NCBI GenBank assembly: GCA_039819285.1
Contig: JBCBSH010000006.1
Span: forward strand, 1 to 47,384
Direction of reading: 5' to 3'
Length of the DNA: 47,384 nucleotides
DNA from: JANQGH01 sp039819285
GTDB lineage: Bacteria; Pseudomonadota; Alphaproteobacteria; DSM-16000; Inquilinaceae
The position numbers and the translations under genes are program-made. The first letter of the stretch is position 1; each line of letters begins with the position of its first letter. A model generated the notes under the pieces. That model did no database searches. It saw only the letters and a program-made list of their open reading frames with translations, and had not been told where the DNA came from. Of the stretch, positions 24,211 to 32,744 are shown piece after piece.

Positions 24211-24522
24211 CAGACTCAGACCGCAGTCCCACTATCTGCTGACGGATATTGCCTGGACCGTCTAAGCCGCCGGTCTCGACGTGGCCAAGGACGCGGTTCG
24301 GATCTGGCAATGGTTCACGTCGAACTATGCGACCTTGGAAGAGTTTGGGGGCCGGGTCTTGGACCTTGGTCGTGGACCCGATTTCACCGGTGCCGACTGG
24401 CTAGACCCGGGTCAGCCAAGAGCTGTTCCTCAAGCCAAGCCGCGCGGTCTGGGCCAAAGGCGCCGGCATCGCTTGGGTCGGCTGCGCGGATCGCCCAGAG
24501 ATCGGCGAAGCGGTCTATGTGC

Positions 24523-25665
24523 CTATGCTGGGATGGCTTTGCCGATGGTCGTGACGTTGCCCTGACTGTCCTTGCGGTCTTCCCAATACAGGCCCAGCTT
24601 CTTCACGGCCGGCGCGTCGGACACGCAATAGATCACCGCGTCTTCGGTGTTCGAGGCGTTCACATGCTCGTGCCACATATAGGTCGGCACGCAGAAGATA
24701 TCGTCCTCTTCCCACTTGTATTCCTGGCCGTTGATGATCGTCGAGCCGCTGCCCTCGATCACCACATAGACGCTGGACGAAGTGTCGCGGTGCGACAGCG
24801 TGTGTTCGCCCGGCCGCAGCAACTGCATCGAGAAGTTCTGTGTCCTCTGGATCGGGCCGCCATCCATGATGTTGACGTAGTCGACGATCACGCCGTCATA
24901 CGGGTCGCCGGCCTCGTCACGCACCGCGTTCAGCGCCCGTCTCGTGTCGGCGTATTTGAAGTGCAGTTGCGGCGAGCCGTTGTCGTTGCCGATGACCTGT
25001 TCGGCAAACCGCGGCCGCACACCGCCGACGGCGAAATGGCGCTGCGAGTAAAGCTGCGATCGGGTCGGCGATTGCATCTCGCGCGTGACACCGTTTTCGG
25101 TGTAGTCGAAGCCGAATTTCCCGGCGTTGAACAGCATGGCAACCGGGATATCGAGCATATCGACCCAAACCATCGGCACGTCACCTTCGTTGCCGTGATC
25201 GTGCCAGGTTCCCGAGGGCGTGGTGATAAGGTCGCCGCGCTCAAGATAGGCTTTTTCGCCCTCGACCGTCGTGTATCCCTTGCCATCGCTCTTGAGCAGC
25301 ATCCGGCTCGCCGCCGGACTGTGAATATGGGGATGGAAGACCTCGCCTGGCATGTAGACCGAGTAGGCAACGAACTGGGTGTTTGTCGTGGCCGGCTTCG
25401 TCATGTCCAGGCCAGGATTATGCAGGATGATGCCGCGGCGGTCGGCAAGCTCGTGGGGTACGATCTCGCCGGCAAGCATCACATGCTCTTCGAAGTCCTT
25501 CCAGCGCCAGACATGGGGCACTTCGCGAACACGCGGCGCGCGGGGCTCCATGTCACCCTGGATCGTCCAAAAGCCGAAGGCATCCAGCTCGCGAAGTGCT
25601 GCATACATCTGCTGACGCTTCTGTTCGATCTCGGTGTCTTCCTTGATGGCATCAAGCTTGGTCAT
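24523..25665 (-). CDS. Bicupin dioxygenase, gentisate/salicylate 1,2-dioxygenase-like
   Basis: A 380-residue two-cupin protein. The first cupin carries the Fe(II) ligand set: HPHIH (H113, H115) and TWHDH (H155); the second cupin has SHRDTSSSVYVVIEG and MWHEH. Size and motif order fit gentisate 1,2-dioxygenase and the related salicylate/1-hydroxy-2-naphthoate dioxygenases, which open an aromatic ring between carboxyl- and hydroxyl-bearing carbons. GGGGAGG lies four bases before the ATG. It is divergent from a dienelactone hydrolase gene heading a catabolic operon with an FAH-family hydrolase, the expected later step of the gentisate route. Which aromatic acid it cleaves cannot be decided here. 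Confidence 0.85.
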   Translation of the reverse strand: MTKLDAIKEDTEIEQKRQQMYAALRELDAFGFWTIQGDMEPRAPRVREVPHVWRWKDFEEHVMLAGEIVPHELADRRGIILHNPGLDMTKPATTNTQFVAYSVYMPGEVFHPHIHSPAASRMLLKSDGKGYTTVEGEKAYLERGDLITTPSGTWHDHGNEGDVPMVWVDMLDIPVAMLFNAGKFGFDYTENGVTREMQSPTRSQLYSQRHFAVGGVRPRFAEQVIGNDNGSPQLHFKYADTRRALNAVRDEAGDPYDGVIVDYVNIMDGGPIQRTQNFSMQLLRPGEHTLSHRDTSSSVYVVIEGSGSTIINGQEYKWEEDDIFCVPTYMWHEHVNASNTEDAVIYCVSDAPAVKKLGLYWEDRKDSQGNVTTIGKAIPA

Positions 25666-25692
25666 CGAACCTCCCCAACGTCACGGTATGGT

Positions 25693-25718
25693 ATTATATG
25701 AAACATATCTTATATAAT
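25693..25718. promoter_or_regulatory. Nested AT-rich inverted repeat, putative IclR-type operator
   Basis: ATTATAT (25693-25699) and ATATAAT (25712-25718) are inverted, and inside lies the perfect palindrome ATATG-AAA-CATAT (25696-25708). It is 28 bases upstream of the bicupin start, in the divergent promoter region. A TGAAAC half-site is typical of some IclR-family operators, and an IclR gene ends the divergent operon. Confidence 0.45.
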
Positions 25719-25839
25719 CAGAACACAATTCTGGTCAAGCAGACCTGATAACCTCCTGCTCTGCCTGGAAGAACAACTTTTTTCCGGAACTTTGGGCGAC
25801 CAAGGGCGTGAATACCGCTTGTCGTCACCATTTTATGGA

Positions 25840-25858
25840 ATATAACATACGTAACATA
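25840..25858. promoter_or_regulatory. Tandem TAACATA-CG-TAACATA direct repeat
   Basis: Just upstream of the dienelactone hydrolase gene two TAACATA copies follow each other with a CG spacer (about 25842-25857). A related ACATAT occurs in the palindrome 140 bases away. It may be a second regulator half-site pair or part of the promoter. Confidence 0.35.
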
Positions 25859-25884
25859 TGGAGTCACATCGGAAGGGAAGATGC

Positions 25885-26592
25885 GTGACTGAACCGCAGA
25901 GTGCATGGATCTCGGTGGATGTGCCCGGCGGCACGATGGAGGCGTATTTGGTGCGCCCGTCAGGCGGATGGGGACCGGGCATCGTGATGCTGCAAGAGAT
26001 CTTCGGCGTGAACGAAGCCATGCGCGCGAAGGCCGGTGACTTTGCCGCGGCGGGTTATGTCGTCCTGGTCCCCGACGTGTTCTGGCGCCTCGAGCCACGC
26101 GTCGATCTGGCTTACACCGAAGCGGACCGCACGAAGGCGTTTAGCCTCATGCAGGCGCTAGACTGGCCAAAGGCTATTGGCGATATCGCGGCGGCCTATG
26201 AGGCGCTGAAGGGCATCGACGGCGTCGATACCGCGCCCTCGTTCGTCGGCTATTGCCTTGGCGGCAAACTGGCGGTCCTGGCGGGAGCAAAGGTTGGCGA
26301 CGCGTCGGCGGTGGTGTCCTTCTATGGCGTCCGGCTTGAGGAAAACATCGAGCAAATCAAGACGCTGTCTTGCCCCGTCAGCATTCACGTCGGCGACGAT
26401 GACGCGCATGTCCCGATGGATGTCGTCGATACGCTGAAAGCGGCGCTGGACGGCGAAGACGGTGTCGAGATCTCCGTCTATCCGGGCGCTCAACACGGCT
26501 TTTTCAACAGACTTCGCACCGATGTTTACGACGCCGAGGCATCGAAAAAGGCCTGGGCCAAGGCGATGGAGGTGCTGCCGACACCCGCATGA
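25885..26592 (+). CDS. Dienelactone hydrolase family protein
   Basis: A 235-residue alpha/beta hydrolase with the dienelactone-hydrolase triad: the nucleophile cysteine in GYCLGG (C124), aspartate in GDDDAHVP (D173) and histidine in AQHGF (H204), plus the QEIFGV segment with the glutamate that restrains the cysteine. It would open an unsaturated lactone formed after ring cleavage. I chose GTG 25885 because AAGGGA lies about eight bases upstream; the in-frame ATG at 25858 has no ribosome site. It is the first gene of the plus-strand operon and divergent from the ring-cleavage bicupin. In 5-halosalicylate-type routes such a hydrolase acts on the lactone formed after bicupin cleavage. Confidence 0.88.
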   Translation: MTEPQSAWISVDVPGGTMEAYLVRPSGGWGPGIVMLQEIFGVNEAMRAKAGDFAAAGYVVLVPDVFWRLEPRVDLAYTEADRTKAFSLMQALDWPKAIGDIAAAYEALKGIDGVDTAPSFVGYCLGGKLAVLAGAKVGDASAVVSFYGVRLEENIEQIKTLSCPVSIHVGDDDAHVPMDVVDTLKAALDGEDGVEISVYPGAQHGFFNRLRTDVYDAEASKKAWAKAMEVLPTPA

Positions 26593-26655
26593 GAAAAGAA
26601 GCCAGCGCCAAACAGCTGGCCGACGCAAACCAAGCGATAAGGGAGGAACGTCACG

Positions 26656-27621
26656 ATGAAGATGAAGCTGCTTGCTGCGCTCTGCGCGGCCATGATTGCC
26701 GTGTCGGGCTCTGTCCTGGCGCAAACCGTGTCCATCGGCACGCTGAACCAGGGCTCGGTCTTTCACACCATGGGCTCGGTGATATCCCGCGTGGCGCGGG
26801 ACACGGAAGACCTGAACGTGGTCGTACAGCCGAACGGCGGCACGTTCGTGATGATGAGTGCCGTCGATGGTGGCTTTTCCGATTTTGCCATCAACGACGT
26901 GAATGACGTCATCGCCGCGCTTGAAGGCCTTGACGAGCACGAAGGCAGCCCGATGGAGAATTTGCGCGTGGTCCTCACGATCGCGCCCTTGCCCATGGGC
27001 CTGATCGTCTCCGACGACAGCGGCATCACGTCGGCCGAGGACCTGCGCGGTCAGCGGCTGCCGTCGGGCTGGAGCGCCTTTCCGTTGGCCAATTCGCATG
27101 TCGAGGCGGTGCTGGCCGCGTCCGGAATGACGATGGAGGACGTGGACCCCGTGCCCACAACCGGCCTGATCCGCGCAGCGGACGATTTCGTCGCCGGCCG
27201 GCTCGATGCCACCTATTTTGCCATCGGCGCGCCAAAGGTCGCCGAGATGAACGCCGCCTTGGGCGGCATCCGGTATCTGCCGGTGCCGGACACCCCGGCG
27301 GCGTTGGAGGCGGTACAGGCGGTCCGGCCGGCATTCTACATCACCACGGTGCCGCCGCTTGACCACCTTGCCGGGATCAATGAACCGACCCCGCTTGTGA
27401 CGTGGGATGCCGTCCTTCTGGCGGGTGCCGATGTGCCGGATGACACGGTCTACGCCATGGTCCGCAGCATCATGGAAAACCGCGACGCGCTGGTCGCGGC
27501 CTATCCTCCGTTCAACAGTTTCCGCTTGGAGGCCGCGGCCAGGCAGCATCCGGTGGTGGAATACCATCCCGGTGCCATTCGCTACTACCAGGAAGCGGGT
27601 GTCTGGCCGGCCTCTGAGTGA
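26656..27621 (+). CDS. TAXI-type TRAP transporter substrate-binding protein
   Basis: A 321-residue exported protein with a Sec signal (MKLLAALCAAMIAVSGSVLAQ) and the TAXI fold: VSIGTLNQGSVFHTMGSVIS at the mature start, then VVQPNGGTFVMMSAVDGG and the DLRGQRLPSG segment. AAGGGAGGAA precedes the ATG. TAXI proteins feed fused TRAP permeases, and the permease gene follows with a GTGA overlap. By context the ligand is likely an aromatic or related carboxylic acid degraded by the operon. Confidence 0.9.
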   Translation: MKMKLLAALCAAMIAVSGSVLAQTVSIGTLNQGSVFHTMGSVISRVARDTEDLNVVVQPNGGTFVMMSAVDGGFSDFAINDVNDVIAALEGLDEHEGSPMENLRVVLTIAPLPMGLIVSDDSGITSAEDLRGQRLPSGWSAFPLANSHVEAVLAASGMTMEDVDPVPTTGLIRAADDFVAGRLDATYFAIGAPKVAEMNAALGGIRYLPVPDTPAALEAVQAVRPAFYITTVPPLDHLAGINEPTPLVTWDAVLLAGADVPDDTVYAMVRSIMENRDALVAAYPPFNSFRLEAAARQHPVVEYHPGAIRYYQEAGVWPASE

Positions 27622-29594
27622 CCATGGGCGATGGAACTGCCGGCCGGCCGGATGACGGTCAGGAGCACGCGTCGGCTGACAAAACGCCGAAGGCGCTGGC
27701 CACGATCTGCCATGTCCTAGCCGCGCTGCTGTCGCTTACCGCGGTCCTTTGGGCCGCCGATGCGTTCGGGTACTTGGGCCTGGCGCCCTATACCGAGCAG
27801 TTCCTTGCCGCGGTGCTCAGCCTTTGTCTCGGGATCGTCTTTCTGCGCGATCCCCAGGGCCGTCGGAGACGGTGGCGCACGCGGCTCGACGTGACATTCG
27901 CATTCCTGGCGTCGCTTTCGGCACTCTACCTGACGGTGCGGTACCCGACGCTCGTGCTGCAGCAACTGCAGATGCCGCTCGACGGGCTGATCGTCAGCTG
28001 GGTGCTCTTGGTCGCGATCCTGGAAGGTGTTCGGCGCACCATGGGGCCGCTGCTGGTCGTGGTGATCGCGGCCGTCATCGCCTTTGGCCTTTTAGGCCAT
28101 TTGATTTCCGGCCCGCTTCAAACCCGTTATGTTCCGCCGGATCGCGCGCTGATGTATCTGGGCGTCGATTCCGGCGGCATGCTCGGGCTCACCTTGCTGA
28201 TCGCGGCGACGATCGTCATTGCTTTCATCCTGTTCGGCCAAGTGCTGCTGGCAAGTGGCGCCGGTGCCTTCTTCAATGATCTATCGCTTGCCCTAATGGG
28301 GCGCCGCCGGGGCGGTTCGGCGAAGATCGCCATCGTCGGCTCGGGTCTTTTCGGAACGATCTCGGGCGTCGTCGTCTCGAACATCGTGGCCACCGGGGTC
28401 ATCACCATCCGGATCATGATCAAGGGTGGGTATCGCCGCACCAGCGCCGGCGCGATCGAGGCTGTCGCCTCGACTGGCGGTCAAATTCTGCCGCCGATCA
28501 TGGGTGCGGCGGCCTTCCTCATGGCTGAGATCTTGCAGGTTCCGTACACTTCGATCGTCGTGGCGGCGTTGGTTCCGGCGCTGCTCTTCTACATCGCGAT
28601 CCTGTTGCAGGCGGATCTTGAGGCGGCGCGCCTGCGCATTCCGCCGGTTGCGGAAAATCTGATCCTGCCCCTGTCCCGTGTCCTGCGCTCGGGTTGGCCT
28701 TTCTTCTTGCCCTTCGCCGTGGTCATCGTTTCGCTGTTCTGGTTCGGCCTGCGCGCGGACACGGCCGCGTTTTACGGGGCGGTCGCCGGGCTCTTGGTCG
28801 GACTTATCAACGCTTACCGGACGCGTCGTTTTGCGCTCGGCGATCTCTGGTCGATCCTGGTGCGCACGGGTATGTCCGTCATCGATGTGGTCCTGATTGC
28901 GGCCTCGGCGGGCTATCTGATTGGGATGCTGAACATCAGCGGCCTTGGCTTTGGCCTCAGCTACAGCTTGGTGCAACTGGGTTCGGACAATCTGTTCGTG
29001 CTGCTGGTGCTGGCCGGCGCGATTTGTATCGTCCTCGGCATGGGCATGCCGACGGTGGGTGTCTATCTCGTTCTGGCCGTGCTGATCGCCCCGTCGCTGG
29101 TCGAGGTTGGCGTGGCGCCCATCGCCGCGCACCTATTCATCTTCTATCTGGGCATGATGTCGATGGTCACGCCGCCTGTCGGCATCGCGGCGTTTTTCGC
29201 GGCCAGTATCGCCGGGGCGGATAAGATGCGCACCGCGCTGGAGGCGATGCGCTTCGGCTGGGTCGCTTACGTGATCCCGTTCGTCTTCGTCGTGACCCCA
29301 TCACTGCTGCTCGAAGGACGACCCTTGGACATCGTCGCCGATATTGCCGCTGCCATCGCCGGAGTCTGGCTCATTTCGTCCGCCGCGGTGGGGTGGTTTC
29401 GCGGGGATCTCAGCGGCCCGTGGCGCCTGCTTATCGGCCTGATCGGCGTCGCCTTTCTGTTCCCCGATCACATCGTCTTCGGCGCCTGGCACCTGATCGA
29501 CCTGGGCGCCATCCTCGCCCTCGCGGGTGCCGCTGCCGTGCGTTGGCACAGCGCCGCGCCCGCCGACACGCCGATTGAAAGGAGCGTGGAATGA
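27618..29594 (+). CDS. TRAP transporter fused permease (4TM/12TM)
   Basis: A 658-residue membrane protein: a soluble start, about four helices equivalent to the small DctQ subunit (40-150), then a DctM-like region with VGSGLFGTISGVVVSNIVAT, ASTGGQILPPIMGAAAFLM and MSMVTPPVGIAAFFAAS, and extra helices at the end. This is the fused architecture that works with TAXI binding proteins. The GTG at 27618 overlaps the upstream stop (GTGA); an ATG at 27624 is the alternative. It is translationally linked at its end to the FAH gene by an ATGA overlap. Confidence 0.92.
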   Translation: MTMGDGTAGRPDDGQEHASADKTPKALATICHVLAALLSLTAVLWAADAFGYLGLAPYTEQFLAAVLSLCLGIVFLRDPQGRRRRWRTRLDVTFAFLASLSALYLTVRYPTLVLQQLQMPLDGLIVSWVLLVAILEGVRRTMGPLLVVVIAAVIAFGLLGHLISGPLQTRYVPPDRALMYLGVDSGGMLGLTLLIAATIVIAFILFGQVLLASGAGAFFNDLSLALMGRRRGGSAKIAIVGSGLFGTISGVVVSNIVATGVITIRIMIKGGYRRTSAGAIEAVASTGGQILPPIMGAAAFLMAEILQVPYTSIVVAALVPALLFYIAILLQADLEAARLRIPPVAENLILPLSRVLRSGWPFFLPFAVVIVSLFWFGLRADTAAFYGAVAGLLVGLINAYRTRRFALGDLWSILVRTGMSVIDVVLIAASAGYLIGMLNISGLGFGLSYSLVQLGSDNLFVLLVLAGAICIVLGMGMPTVGVYLVLAVLIAPSLVEVGVAPIAAHLFIFYLGMMSMVTPPVGIAAFFAASIAGADKMRTALEAMRFGWVAYVIPFVFVVTPSLLLEGRPLDIVADIAAAIAGVWLISSAAVGWFRGDLSGPWRLLIGLIGVAFLFPDHIVFGAWHLIDLGAILALAGAAAVRWHSAAPADTPIERSVE

Positions 29595-30460
29595 AGCTGG
29601 TGCGCTTCGACGACAACCGCCTGGGTGTGCTCCAGGGCGATCAGGTGCGGGACGTTACGCCCATCCTGGATGCGCTGGCGCCCCAGGCCTGGCCGGCGCC
29701 GCACGGCGACGCGCTGATCGCCGCACTGCCCGATCTCCTGCCCCGGATCGCCATGGCCCGGGACGGCGCGCCAAGCGTCCCGCTTGCCTCGGTCCGGGTG
29801 CGATCCCCTGTCGCGCGCCCGTCCAAGATTATCGCCGCACCGGTGAACTATCTGTTGCATCGGGAAGAGGCGCTGGCGTCGGCCGAGATCAACTATGGCA
29901 TGCCGGTCAAGACGATCGACGAGTTGGGCCTGTTCCTGAAATCGAACACCTCGCTGGTCGGCCCGTCGGACGGTGTCCTGCACCATCTGCCCGACCGAAG
30001 GATCGACCATGAGATCGAGCTGGCCGTGATTATCGGACGGACGGCGCGCAACGTGCCCCGGAACGACGCGCTCGGCTATGTCGCGGGCTACACGATCGGC
30101 CTGGACATGAGCGTTCGGGGAACCGAGGACCGGTCCTGGCGCAAATCCCTCGACAGTTTCACGGTCCTTGGGCCGGCGCTGGTTACAGCCGACGAAATCC
30201 CCAATCCCGATGCGCTCGATTTCAAACTCTCGGTCAATGGCGAGACGCGGCAGGCGTCAAACACACGGCTTTTGGTTTTCGATGTCGCGAAACTGATCTG
30301 TTACGCGTCGGAAAGCTACACGCTCTATCCCGGTGACGTGATCCTGACGGGCACGCCCGAAGGCGTGGCGCCGGTCGAGGCCGGCGATGTGATCGCGTGC
30401 TGGATCGAGGGGATCGGCGATATGCGCGTCGCCGTCCATGCCCCTGGGGTGGCGGCATGA
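29591..30460 (+). CDS. Fumarylacetoacetate hydrolase family protein
   Basis: A 289-residue FAH-fold enzyme. Metal-site residues are visible in RIDHEIELAVIIG (E-x-E) and in the GYTIGLDMSVRG segment, and the C-terminal GTPEGVAPVEAGD loop is intact. An N-terminal FAH_N-like region occupies residues 1-70. Family members hydrolyse fumarylpyruvate or maleylpyruvate, decarboxylate or tautomerise oxo-acids. Next to a gentisate/salicylate-type dioxygenase gene, hydrolysis of a 2,4-diketo acid to pyruvate is the natural guess. AAAGGAG lies before the ATG; ATGA overlaps join it to the permease gene upstream and the enolase-superfamily gene downstream. Confidence 0.9.
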   Translation: MKLVRFDDNRLGVLQGDQVRDVTPILDALAPQAWPAPHGDALIAALPDLLPRIAMARDGAPSVPLASVRVRSPVARPSKIIAAPVNYLLHREEALASAEINYGMPVKTIDELGLFLKSNTSLVGPSDGVLHHLPDRRIDHEIELAVIIGRTARNVPRNDALGYVAGYTIGLDMSVRGTEDRSWRKSLDSFTVLGPALVTADEIPNPDALDFKLSVNGETRQASNTRLLVFDVAKLICYASESYTLYPGDVILTGTPEGVAPVEAGDVIACWIEGIGDMRVAVHAPGVAA

Positions 30461-31533
30461 GCCCCGTCATTCAAGAGGCACGGGTCGGGCTCTTGACCTA
30501 CCGGCTTGACCGTCCGATGGGTGGCTCCGGCGTATCGGAGGTCGACCTGATCGTCGCTGAACTGGCCGATGCGGATGGGGCGCCGGGCTTCGGCTTCAGC
30601 TACGTCATCACGGGGGGCGGGGGTTTCGTGGCCGAGCGCTGCGCGGCCCTCGCGGAGCGGTTTCTAAAGGCCAAACCGCTTCACCCGGCACCAAGCCATT
30701 GGCGCGAGATTGCCAAGAGCTTCAATCGCACGGGTCTTGGTCCGAACCTCGTGGCGCTCGCGGCGCTGGATTTGGCGCTTTGGGATCTGAATGCGCGTCG
30801 GCATGGCGTGTCGTTGGCCGCGGAAATGGGCGGCAAGGCGCGGGCGGTTCCTGTCTATGCCAGCGGCGGTTTTCGACCCGGCATGGACCCGGCAGAGGCC
30901 ACCGACCTGGCCACCGCGTGCGTCGAGGCGGGCATGGCGGGCGTCAAGCCGCGAATCGAAGGCCGGCCTTCGGACGCGGCGCTTATCGCTGCGGTGGCAA
31001 ACGCCGTGTCCGGGCGGGCATGGGCCATGGCCGATATGAACGAAAAGGGCGACCTGGTGCGGGCACAATGGGCGCTGGACCTGGCCCGCGACCACGGCCT
31101 GTTGTTCGTGGAAGAGCCGCTGCCGGCCGCCGATCATGAGGGGTTGCGCGGTCTTGCCTCCCGCGCCGGTCCATGGATCGCAACGGGAGAACACCTTCAG
31201 CCGGTCTCGGCCTTTGCCGATGTGGCCCGCAACCGCCTCGCTTCTGTCTTGCAGCCGGATCTCGCCATGGTTGGTGGCATGACGCCCAGTTTGCACGTCG
31301 CGCTGATGGCTGAGGCCCTGGGCCTTCAGATCATGCCCCATTTTCTGCCCGGCCTTTATTGCCATCTCGCAAGCGCCGTTCCGTCGGTCACGATGCTGGA
31401 GGATTTTCCGTTGCTGGAACCGCTGTTTGAAGGCATGCCCATTATCGAAAACGGTATGGTCGTGCCTCGCGATGCGGCCGGTCACGGCCTTGGCCTCGAT
31501 CCCGGCCGCCTCACGCAGATCACCTGGCTTTGA
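30457..31533 (+). CDS. Mandelate racemase/muconate lactonizing enzyme family protein
   Basis: A 358-residue enolase-superfamily enzyme with metal ligands D193 (MADMNE), E219 (FVEEP) and E245 (TGEH) and a His-Asp dyad D268 (QPDLAMVGG) and H295 (MPHFLP). The usual lysine pair K-x-K reads K164-P-R166, so the second lysine is arginine, which would favour one-base (histidine) chemistry such as an acid-sugar dehydration or a racemisation/cycloisomerisation by H295. The ATG overlaps the FAH stop (ATGA). In this operon it may isomerise or lactonise a ring-cleavage product, or it may handle a sugar acid; the sequence does not decide. Confidence 0.88.
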   Translation: MSPVIQEARVGLLTYRLDRPMGGSGVSEVDLIVAELADADGAPGFGFSYVITGGGGFVAERCAALAERFLKAKPLHPAPSHWREIAKSFNRTGLGPNLVALAALDLALWDLNARRHGVSLAAEMGGKARAVPVYASGGFRPGMDPAEATDLATACVEAGMAGVKPRIEGRPSDAALIAAVANAVSGRAWAMADMNEKGDLVRAQWALDLARDHGLLFVEEPLPAADHEGLRGLASRAGPWIATGEHLQPVSAFADVARNRLASVLQPDLAMVGGMTPSLHVALMAEALGLQIMPHFLPGLYCHLASAVPSVTMLEDFPLLEPLFEGMPIIENGMVVPRDAAGHGLGLDPGRLTQITWL

Positions 31534-31547
31534 GCGGAGGACGCGGC

Positions 31548-31853
31548 ATGCTTTTCGTCGTCACCGCCCGCCTCGCCGAAGGCCCCGAGGCTGAGGAGAA
31601 ACGCACCACCCTGCGCCCGGCACACATGCAAACCGTCCGTGCCATGGCCGCTGACGGGCGCATGGTGCTCGGCGGCGCGCTCATGGACGGCGAGAAAGCG
31701 GGCCCGGCGAGTTTCGCGATCCTGGATCTGCCGGACCGTGCCAGCCTGGACGCCTGGCTTGCCGATCACCCCTACCAAACGAATGGCGTCTGGTCCGAGA
31801 CAAGCGTTGCGAGACTGTCGCTTGCGCCGGTTTTTGCCGAGGATAGGCGCTGA
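31548..31853 (+). CDS. YciI-family protein
   Basis: A 101-residue ferredoxin-like protein starting MLFVVTARLAEGP, with the YciI core: RPAHMQTVRAMAADGRMVLGGAL followed by ILDLPDRASLDAWLADHPY. The conserved histidine (HMQT) and the aspartate near DHPY are the candidate active-site residues of YciI proteins, some of which are muconolactone-isomerase-like or chlorohydroquinone-related enzymes. GGAGG lies 7 bases before the ATG. It sits 14 bases after the enolase-superfamily gene, so it belongs to the catabolic operon and may isomerise a lactone intermediate. Confidence 0.85.
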   Translation: MLFVVTARLAEGPEAEEKRTTLRPAHMQTVRAMAADGRMVLGGALMDGEKAGPASFAILDLPDRASLDAWLADHPYQTNGVWSETSVARLSLAPVFAEDRR

Positions 31854-31916
31854 CGTGAGGCGTACCCCGCTTGAATATTCCCGCCCGGTCTGCGAGGGAT
31901 GCGGAGTTTTGCGGAT

Positions 31917-32732
31917 ATGAGGCTGCGACATCAGATGGCCGATACTCACGAAAAGCTTGGCATTCAATCCGCCGAAGTCGCCGCTGAAATCCTTGAGGCG
32001 CTGACGCGGATCGGCCGCTCGGCGCAGTTAAAGGATCTCGCCGCCGAGGCGCGCATGCCGCCGGCCAAGGTGCATCGGTATCTTGTCAGCCTCGTGCGAA
32101 CCAATCTGGTGGCCCAGGATCCGGAATCCGGCTTCTACTCGATCGGCAGCCAAAGCATCATGATGGGGCTTGTGGGCTTGCGCGGACTTGATGTGGTGCG
32201 GCTGGCCGGGGCGGCCCTGCCAACGCTTCGTCAGCGCACCGAGGAGACGGCGATCCTGGCCATCTGGACCGACAATGGGCCGGTGGTGGTCCAGTTCGAC
32301 GAATCCGCGCGCCCCGTTTACATGAATGTCCGGGTCGGCTCGGTTCTGCCGATCCCCTCGACCGCGGTGGGCCTTGCTTTCGCGGCCCATATTGACCGGC
32401 GAATCGTCGATGCCGTCCTGCGTAGCCATGGGGTTCATCGGATGCCGAGCGGAGGCGAAGGGGCCTTCGAGGCGCAGTTGGAAAGGGTCCGTCGCGACGG
32501 CATCGCCTTCGTTCACGGCTCGCTCGTGTCCGGCGTTTCCGCGGTTGCCGCGCCGATTTTCGACCACAAGGACATGATTACGGGCGTGATCGGCGTTATC
32601 GGACGGCAAGAGGACGTCACCAAAACGTTCGATACCGTGATCGTGCCCAGTGTCCGCGACGTGGCGACCGATCTGACAAGGCGCCTAGGCGGCGACCTGA
32701 ACGCGCCGCAACGCTCGCGCGCGCTGAGTTGA
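31917..32732 (+). CDS. IclR-family transcriptional regulator
   Basis: An approximately 271-residue protein with an N-terminal winged helix (SAEVAAEILEALTRIGRSAQ, LKDLAAEARMPPAKVHRYLVSLV) and the IclR effector domain (GPVVVQFDES, SVLPIPSTAVGLAFAA, ISAVAAPIFDH-like SGVSAVAAPIFD, GVIGVIGR). It ends the catabolic operon and probably controls it and the divergent bicupin gene, sensing the aromatic substrate or an intermediate. The start is uncertain: ATG at 31899, 31917 and 31935 are all possible; I took 31917 because CGGAG lies about ten bases upstream. Confidence 0.88.
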   Translation: MRLRHQMADTHEKLGIQSAEVAAEILEALTRIGRSAQLKDLAAEARMPPAKVHRYLVSLVRTNLVAQDPESGFYSIGSQSIMMGLVGLRGLDVVRLAGAALPTLRQRTEETAILAIWTDNGPVVVQFDESARPVYMNVRVGSVLPIPSTAVGLAFAAHIDRRIVDAVLRSHGVHRMPSGGEGAFEAQLERVRRDGIAFVHGSLVSGVSAVAAPIFDHKDMITGVIGVIGRQEDVTKTFDTVIVPSVRDVATDLTRRLGGDLNAPQRSRALS

Positions 32733-32744
32733 GCTTAGCTAAGC
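32733..32744. other. 12-bp palindrome at the tail-to-tail junction
   Basis: GCTTAGCTAAGC is a perfect palindrome that begins at the base after the IclR stop and contains the TAG stop of the opposite DctQ-like gene. The two convergent genes are only six bases apart, so any transcription end here must serve both strands. Confidence 0.4.

Noticed and set aside
24310..25701. Plus-strand open frame of 463 codons opposite the bicupin gene
   Set aside because: A shadow of the bicupin coding strand; composition rich in R, H, V and D without domains.
26158..27567. Minus-strand open frame of 469 codons opposite the dienelactone hydrolase and TAXI genes
   Set aside because: It spans two genuine opposite-strand genes and their intergenic region, which a real gene would be unlikely to do, and has no motifs.
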